Shown here: positions 5,196 to 8,302 of the stretch, one piece after another | Position numbering within the stretch: position 1 is the first letter of the stretch | Layout: the number at the start of each line of letters is the position of its first letter | NCBI GenBank assembly: GCA_964453665.1 | Contig: CAYVQT010000091.1 | Span: 1-8,302, forward strand | DNA: 8,302 nucleotides | Reading direction: 5' to 3' | Source: DAOUTY01 sp964453665 | Lineage (GTDB): Bacteria > Chloroflexota > Dehalococcoidia > SZUA-161 | The notes under the pieces: generated by a model | What the model saw: only the letters and a program-made list of their open reading frames with translations | Told to the model about the DNA's origin: nothing | Databases searched by the model: none | Made by a program: the position numbers and the translations under genes

Positions 5196-5229
5196 ATACT
5201 AGTATATAAGAAAACATAAATGAGGGAAA
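5196..5229 (-). promoter_or_regulatory. Tentative promoter of the operon
   Basis: Minus-strand TATACT (5201-5206) is a fair -10 box in an AT-rich gap 35 nt before the dehydratase start. It sits on the 10-bp palindrome ATACTAGTAT (5196-5205). The matching -35 (TTTCCC, 5224-5229) is poor, so an activator or another sigma factor may be involved, or the true promoter is elsewhere. Confidence 0.3.
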
Positions 5230-5474
5230 CCAGCGCACCCGAAGGGGTTCTGGGCATAAAGCAATATCTTTTTTTCGGATTCTGTACTATATATGCCCCT
5301 GTAAATAGCACAGAAATTTGGAATGGCAAGATAGATCCTTCGTTATGGCCGGAGCTTAAACGCAAGTGCGAGGCTGGAAGTTTAAGGGAGGTTGCGAAAG
5401 AGTATGGGATTTCGCATGATGCATTGAGGAAAACGTTGTGGGCTATGAGAGTGAATCAGTATCATAACTATTGA
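5220..5474 (+). CDS. Orphan small HTH-like frame, possibly a gene fragment
   Basis: The 84-codon frame lies divergent to the dehydratase operon and convergent with the STAND gene. Residues 40-72 (PSLWPELKRKCEAGSLREVA and then KEYGISHDALRK) read like a helix-turn-helix of the kind found in resolvase or transposase-like and small regulatory proteins. The first ~35 residues do not look like natural protein, and ATG 5220 has no Shine-Dalgarno. So either the true start is different or this is the surviving 3' part of a larger gene. Nothing else is recognised in 5179-5554. Confidence 0.35.
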   Translation: MRETSAPEGVLGIKQYLFFGFCTIYAPVNSTEIWNGKIDPSLWPELKRKCEAGSLREVAKEYGISHDALRKTLWAMRVNQYHNY

Positions 5475-5483
5475 TGCATCCAA

Positions 5484-5498
5484 CATGAACTTTTCATG
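5484..5498. repeat. Short perfect hairpin between convergent frames
   Basis: CATGAA-CTT-TTCATG forms a 6-bp stem with a 3-nt loop between the HTH-like frame and the STAND gene's 3' end. No U-run follows on either strand, so it is at best a weak terminator. No better terminator for the STAND gene is visible within 5475-5554. Confidence 0.3.
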
Positions 5499-5554
5499 CA
5501 TTAATTGATTTTCTGGAGTGATGAAAGCAAATATAATATTTAAGGGAAAATAAG

Positions 5555-8164
5555 CTAAGATTTCAACAACTGTGCGATCTTTTTCTTAACACTTTCCCGC
5601 CCATTATTCAGTTGAAATGAGTCAATCACTGGATGGGAATCCAAACGTTGCGGACGAGTAATATCATCGATTTCACGATCAATCCGTACAAGTAGTTTCT
5701 TACGTTCCTCATTTATCTCACCGTGTGTCTCCAGTCTAGAGCACAGGTTCATTGCGCTATCTAAAAAGCGTTTATAACTCAAAGGTCTTCTATCCCCTTG
5801 TCTAATGAATTGTTTTGCTGTGTTATAAATATCCCGCAAACCACGTAAACCAAACTTGACTTCATTTACTAGAGGCCATGCTTCGTCATTCACTTGGTAA
5901 AGCAGTTGATATAGGGCATTTTTACTACGTGGAGGAAATAGTTTTAAGGCTTGACCAATGTCTTGTGAGCAGAACAATATCTCATCAACGGCGCCATCCC
6001 AGTTAACAGCTGATTTTAACGCACGTGATAAACTCAGGTGCGCTTCTCCTCTTTTCATTAACCACTCACTCTGTATAGGTATACCATAATCTAGCGCAAG
6101 GGTAGAAACTTCGATCCCACCATTTGGATCGTTTGCTGCCATTTCACTCTCATACCAAAGGTGGAAGAGTTTCTCTTTGCGTTGCCCTAATTTCTCGGAT
6201 TTTGAGAAGGCTTTTCTTGCCATATTAAGGCTTTGTTTTTCATCTGTTGACTTGTACTTCTCAATCAGGCAGCGACCTTTCGTAAGAAATAGATCTGGGT
6301 CATCTTTATGAAATTCTAAGGCAGAATCAACAGTTTTAATTGCCTCATCATGCCTGTTTTCAAATAATAGCGCATTCGCTTGTGTAATGGCTGCTCCCAC
6401 CCTCCTTGTACGTAAAAGTGCATGAGATTTGCCAACACGTTTTTTTCGTAAATTTGTGACAATCCTCTCTAAAGCTTTGGGATCACTAACAAGCATCTGT
6501 TGATTCTCCATAACTAAAAGGGCAGTATTATTAGATACAGCGAATCTTGGTTCGCGTTTAATAAAAGGTTGTGCATTGACCAGAAATAGAGACTGTAATT
6601 CTGCTATGCATTCATAAAGACGCTCATTCTCATACGCAGTTGCTTGCTTAAGCTCTGTCAATGATGCTTCCTGCATATATGAACATGCTAATAGGACTCT
6701 ACGACTCTCCACGGATAATTGCTCAATTTCTCGTTGCAGTGCTGCTTTACGAGCCTCACTGCCAAGTTTTCCCTTCCATTGTTGAATAGCGTCATTGAAT
6801 GGAACGCCAGTTCGACATAGCCTTAGAAGAGACTCTGTGAAAAGAGGTGATCCGTCAGTAGCTTTGCGCATTCTCTCGATCTGTTGTGTTGTTAAATTTG
6901 GACCACCTATTATCTCGATAAGATTACGTGCATATTCAATATATTCAAACTCTTGTAGACCACCTACAGTAATACTTGATTCGTTGGAGTAGGCAACATT
7001 CATGCGTGTGGTTAGTAAGAAACGTGCTTGTGGATTCGATGTCTGAAGGGCCGTTTCCAGTATTACCTTCTGTTCATCAAGTTCACAAGAATCAACATTA
7101 TCGATTACTACTAAACAGGGAATACTAGCCATAGCATTCTTAACAAACATCTTTAGCATGTGTAGAGATGCACCTTCGGTTTCCTTATCAAGTATAGCTA
7201 GTTCTGAACATAATGCTCTAAGAAGTGAGTCGGAATCAAAAAAATGAGTTTCGGGCACTTTGACAAACTCATTGATGTGTGCAACAAACTGTTTTTCTTT
7301 GGCAGTGAGCCAAATGACTTTATCCATATCATATGGTTTCGCTCTACAAACTTCTTCTGCAAATTCATAAGCTATCGAAGTTTTACCCTTCCCTCCATCT
7401 CCCGCAAGTACAATAGAATTGGCAAGATCATCCGCAAACCATTTCCATAGTTGTTCTAGTATGTCTTCTCTGCCAAAAAATCTAGGACAGATGAAGTTCC
7501 TATCAGGTAGGTTGTGATCAACAATGATTCTATGACTCTGAGAGAAGTATATAGGCTTCTCTGTATCCCAAAGAAAGGGATTGGAACGTTCACTAAAGAG
7601 AAGTTGATAGTCGTGTTTAGATGTGGCAGGCATACATTTATCTAGAGCCCTCAAATATGCTTCATTTTGATGGAATACACATCTGCCTTTATCGTCCTCG
7701 GGACCATTCTTACCAAAAAATATGGGTGCTTCTGAGGGCTTTCTTTTAGGAATATGTAGCAAGCCGAGTAATAACCTCTCCTCACCTATTTCATATAAGT
7801 GTTCTTTATATGAAATATCAATTTGTGCGCCGGTATGATTGGTTAAATTATCCTTAATTCGTTGAAGATTGATGTCATTTTCTTGTATACCGATGGCATG
7901 GAACTTTTTATCAGATTTAACTTCCTCGATCCCGTATACTATGTAACCGCCATAGGTATTATAGAAGCTAACTATATGGAGAATTGTTTTCCCGAGTGAC
8001 ACAGGGTCATTAGGCCCTTGCCTCTTGTAATCCCATAATTCACATTCCTTAGGGAGGAACTCGTTATCACATAATAGAGTGTCTATTACTCGTCTGTCTA
8101 ATGTGATTTCCTTAATATAATTGGTAATTGCTTGTCTTACTGCTTTTATATCAATATTACTCAT
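5555..8164 (-). CDS. STAND/NB-ARC ATPase with N-terminal Schlafen AlbA_2-like domain; candidate anti-phage NLR-like protein
   Basis: The protein is 869 residues from ATG 8164, chosen because AAGGTGA (8170-8176) lies 5 nt upstream; an in-frame GTG three codons earlier overlaps that site. Residues ~25-175 look like a Schlafen/AlbA_2 domain: ECELWDYK (40-47) stands for the E-x(4)-(E/D)-F-K strand, and SFYNTYGGYIVYGIEE (66-81) for the signature NT-x-GG-x-x-x-x-G-I/V. Residues ~228-450 are an NB-ARC-like STAND NTPase with FFGRED entry (229-234), Walker A GDGGKGKT (255-262), VIWLTA (283-288), Walker B LVVIDNVD (351-358), LLTTR (383-387) and the GSPL (438-441) analogue of GLPL. A winged-helix-like region (~470-560) follows, then helical, TPR-like repeats (~590-790) and a basic C-terminus. 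Effector-switch-sensor order is that of bacterial NLR-like defence proteins. Schlafen-type domains can be RNases, but catalysis here is unproven. Alternatives are a STAND regulator. The gene is AT-rich compared with the operon, which suggests horizontal acquisition. Confidence 0.85.
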   Translation of the reverse strand: MSNIDIKAVRQAITNYIKEITLDRRVIDTLLCDNEFLPKECELWDYKRQGPNDPVSLGKTILHIVSFYNTYGGYIVYGIEEVKSDKKFHAIGIQENDINLQRIKDNLTNHTGAQIDISYKEHLYEIGEERLLLGLLHIPKRKPSEAPIFFGKNGPEDDKGRCVFHQNEAYLRALDKCMPATSKHDYQLLFSERSNPFLWDTEKPIYFSQSHRIIVDHNLPDRNFICPRFFGREDILEQLWKWFADDLANSIVLAGDGGKGKTSIAYEFAEEVCRAKPYDMDKVIWLTAKEKQFVAHINEFVKVPETHFFDSDSLLRALCSELAILDKETEGASLHMLKMFVKNAMASIPCLVVIDNVDSCELDEQKVILETALQTSNPQARFLLTTRMNVAYSNESSITVGGLQEFEYIEYARNLIEIIGGPNLTTQQIERMRKATDGSPLFTESLLRLCRTGVPFNDAIQQWKGKLGSEARKAALQREIEQLSVESRRVLLACSYMQEASLTELKQATAYENERLYECIAELQSLFLVNAQPFIKREPRFAVSNNTALLVMENQQMLVSDPKALERIVTNLRKKRVGKSHALLRTRRVGAAITQANALLFENRHDEAIKTVDSALEFHKDDPDLFLTKGRCLIEKYKSTDEKQSLNMARKAFSKSEKLGQRKEKLFHLWYESEMAANDPNGGIEVSTLALDYGIPIQSEWLMKRGEAHLSLSRALKSAVNWDGAVDEILFCSQDIGQALKLFPPRSKNALYQLLYQVNDEAWPLVNEVKFGLRGLRDIYNTAKQFIRQGDRRPLSYKRFLDSAMNLCSRLETHGEINEERKKLLVRIDREIDDITRPQRLDSHPVIDSFQLNNGRESVKKKIAQLLKS

Positions 8165-8169
8165 TTGGA

Positions 8170-8176
8170 TCACCTT
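8170..8176 (-). promoter_or_regulatory. Ribosome binding site fixing the STAND start
   Basis: Minus-strand AAGGTGA is 5 nt from ATG 8164. It overlaps the alternative GTG at 8173, which excludes that codon as the main start. Confidence 0.7.
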
Positions 8177-8208
8177 ATGATCAAATTGATCGACATCAAG
8201 TTCTTTAG

Positions 8209-8258
8209 TGCATAAATCCTAGACGACGACTTATGCATTGTCAATGGCACGAATTGAC
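8209..8258. promoter_or_regulatory. Putative operators over the STAND promoter
   Basis: TGCATAA (8209-8215) and TTATGCA (8231-8237) are perfect inverted 7-mers on either side of the -10 box. A second inverted pair, GTCAAT (8240-8245) and ATTGAC (8253-8258), covers the -35 box. Both would be in the right place for repressor binding. No cognate regulator is identified; the HTH-like frame downstream or a gene right of the window are possibilities. Confidence 0.45.
8216..8244 (-). promoter_or_regulatory. Sigma70-type promoter of the STAND gene
   Basis: On the minus strand a perfect TTGACA (8239-8244) is followed by a 17-bp spacer and TAGGAT (8216-8221, 4/6). Transcription would begin near 8209, giving a leader of about 45 nt. 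A further TATAAT lies at 8282-8287 on the same strand, whose -35 would fall just outside the window. Confidence 0.65.
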
Positions 8259-8302
8259 TCATAATAAAAGTTACTGAATGCATTATAGTTGCGTCATAAA
8301 GA

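Noticed and set aside
5474..8283. ATGCAT copies on both sides of the STAND gene as element ends
   Set aside because: The same hexamer also occurs inside coding regions (for example near 311 and 5418), and the flanking sequence does not extend the match.
1..8302. CRISPR array, toxin-antitoxin pair or riboswitch
   Set aside because: No regularly spaced repeat array, no recognisable toxin-antitoxin gene pair and no conserved aptamer-like leader could be seen.
8254..8302. Rightward promoter at the window's right end
   Set aside because: TTGACT at 8254 has no -10 box at acceptable spacing on the + strand; the TATAAT there reads on the minus strand.

Overview
The window looks like a bacterial chromosome segment with a GC-rich core between two AT-richer accessory flanks. 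I cannot name the species. The mix of genes (an HDAC-type deacylase, a MacroD-type macro protein, a two-domain MaoC/FAS1-like dehydratase, small Cys-rich unknowns) and the dispersed palindrome containing TTCGACAAGCTC would fit an uncultured Chloroflexota (Dehalococcoidia-like) genome. This is inference from gene style only.

Left flank (1-1022, + strand): the first ~50 bases carry two 22-bp-spaced repeats like the ends of IS21-family insertion sequences, read straight into an unrecognised gene fragment. Next come a strong promoter with an inverted-repeat operator around its -10 box, a 57-residue excisionase-type helix-turn-helix protein, and an ATGA-coupled reading frame that runs antisense into the 3' end of a tRNA-Lys(CTT) gene. 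This is the layout expected at the end of an element integrated in a tRNA gene, with the element to the left.

Centre (1023-5210, all - strand): tRNA-Lys has its own good promoter. A hairpin-forming, MITE/REP-like repeat separates it from a compact seven-gene operon transcribed right to left. The order is a MaoC/FAS1-like dehydratase, a 39-residue very basic small protein (not called by simple length cut-offs), two tandem Cys-rich paralogues of unknown function, an unknown 224-residue protein with an acidic tail, a macro-domain ADP-ribose hydrolase, and a zinc-dependent HDAC-family deacylase. Gaps are 1-37 nt. The last two genes both have folds associated with removing acyl or ADP-ribose groups. 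The operon's overall role is not known.

Right flank (5211-8302): a small HTH-containing orphan frame (+) is followed by an 869-residue (-) STAND ATPase. It has an N-terminal Schlafen/AlbA_2-like domain, an NB-ARC-like NTPase core with clear Walker A, Walker B and TTR motifs, a winged-helix region and a helical TPR-like C-terminus. This effector-NTPase-sensor layout resembles bacterial NLR-like (Avs/bNACHT) anti-phage proteins. The gene has a consensus promoter (TTGACA-17-TAGGAT) with a 7-bp inverted repeat flanking the -10 box, so it is probably repressible. It is the best candidate in the window for an undescribed defence system.
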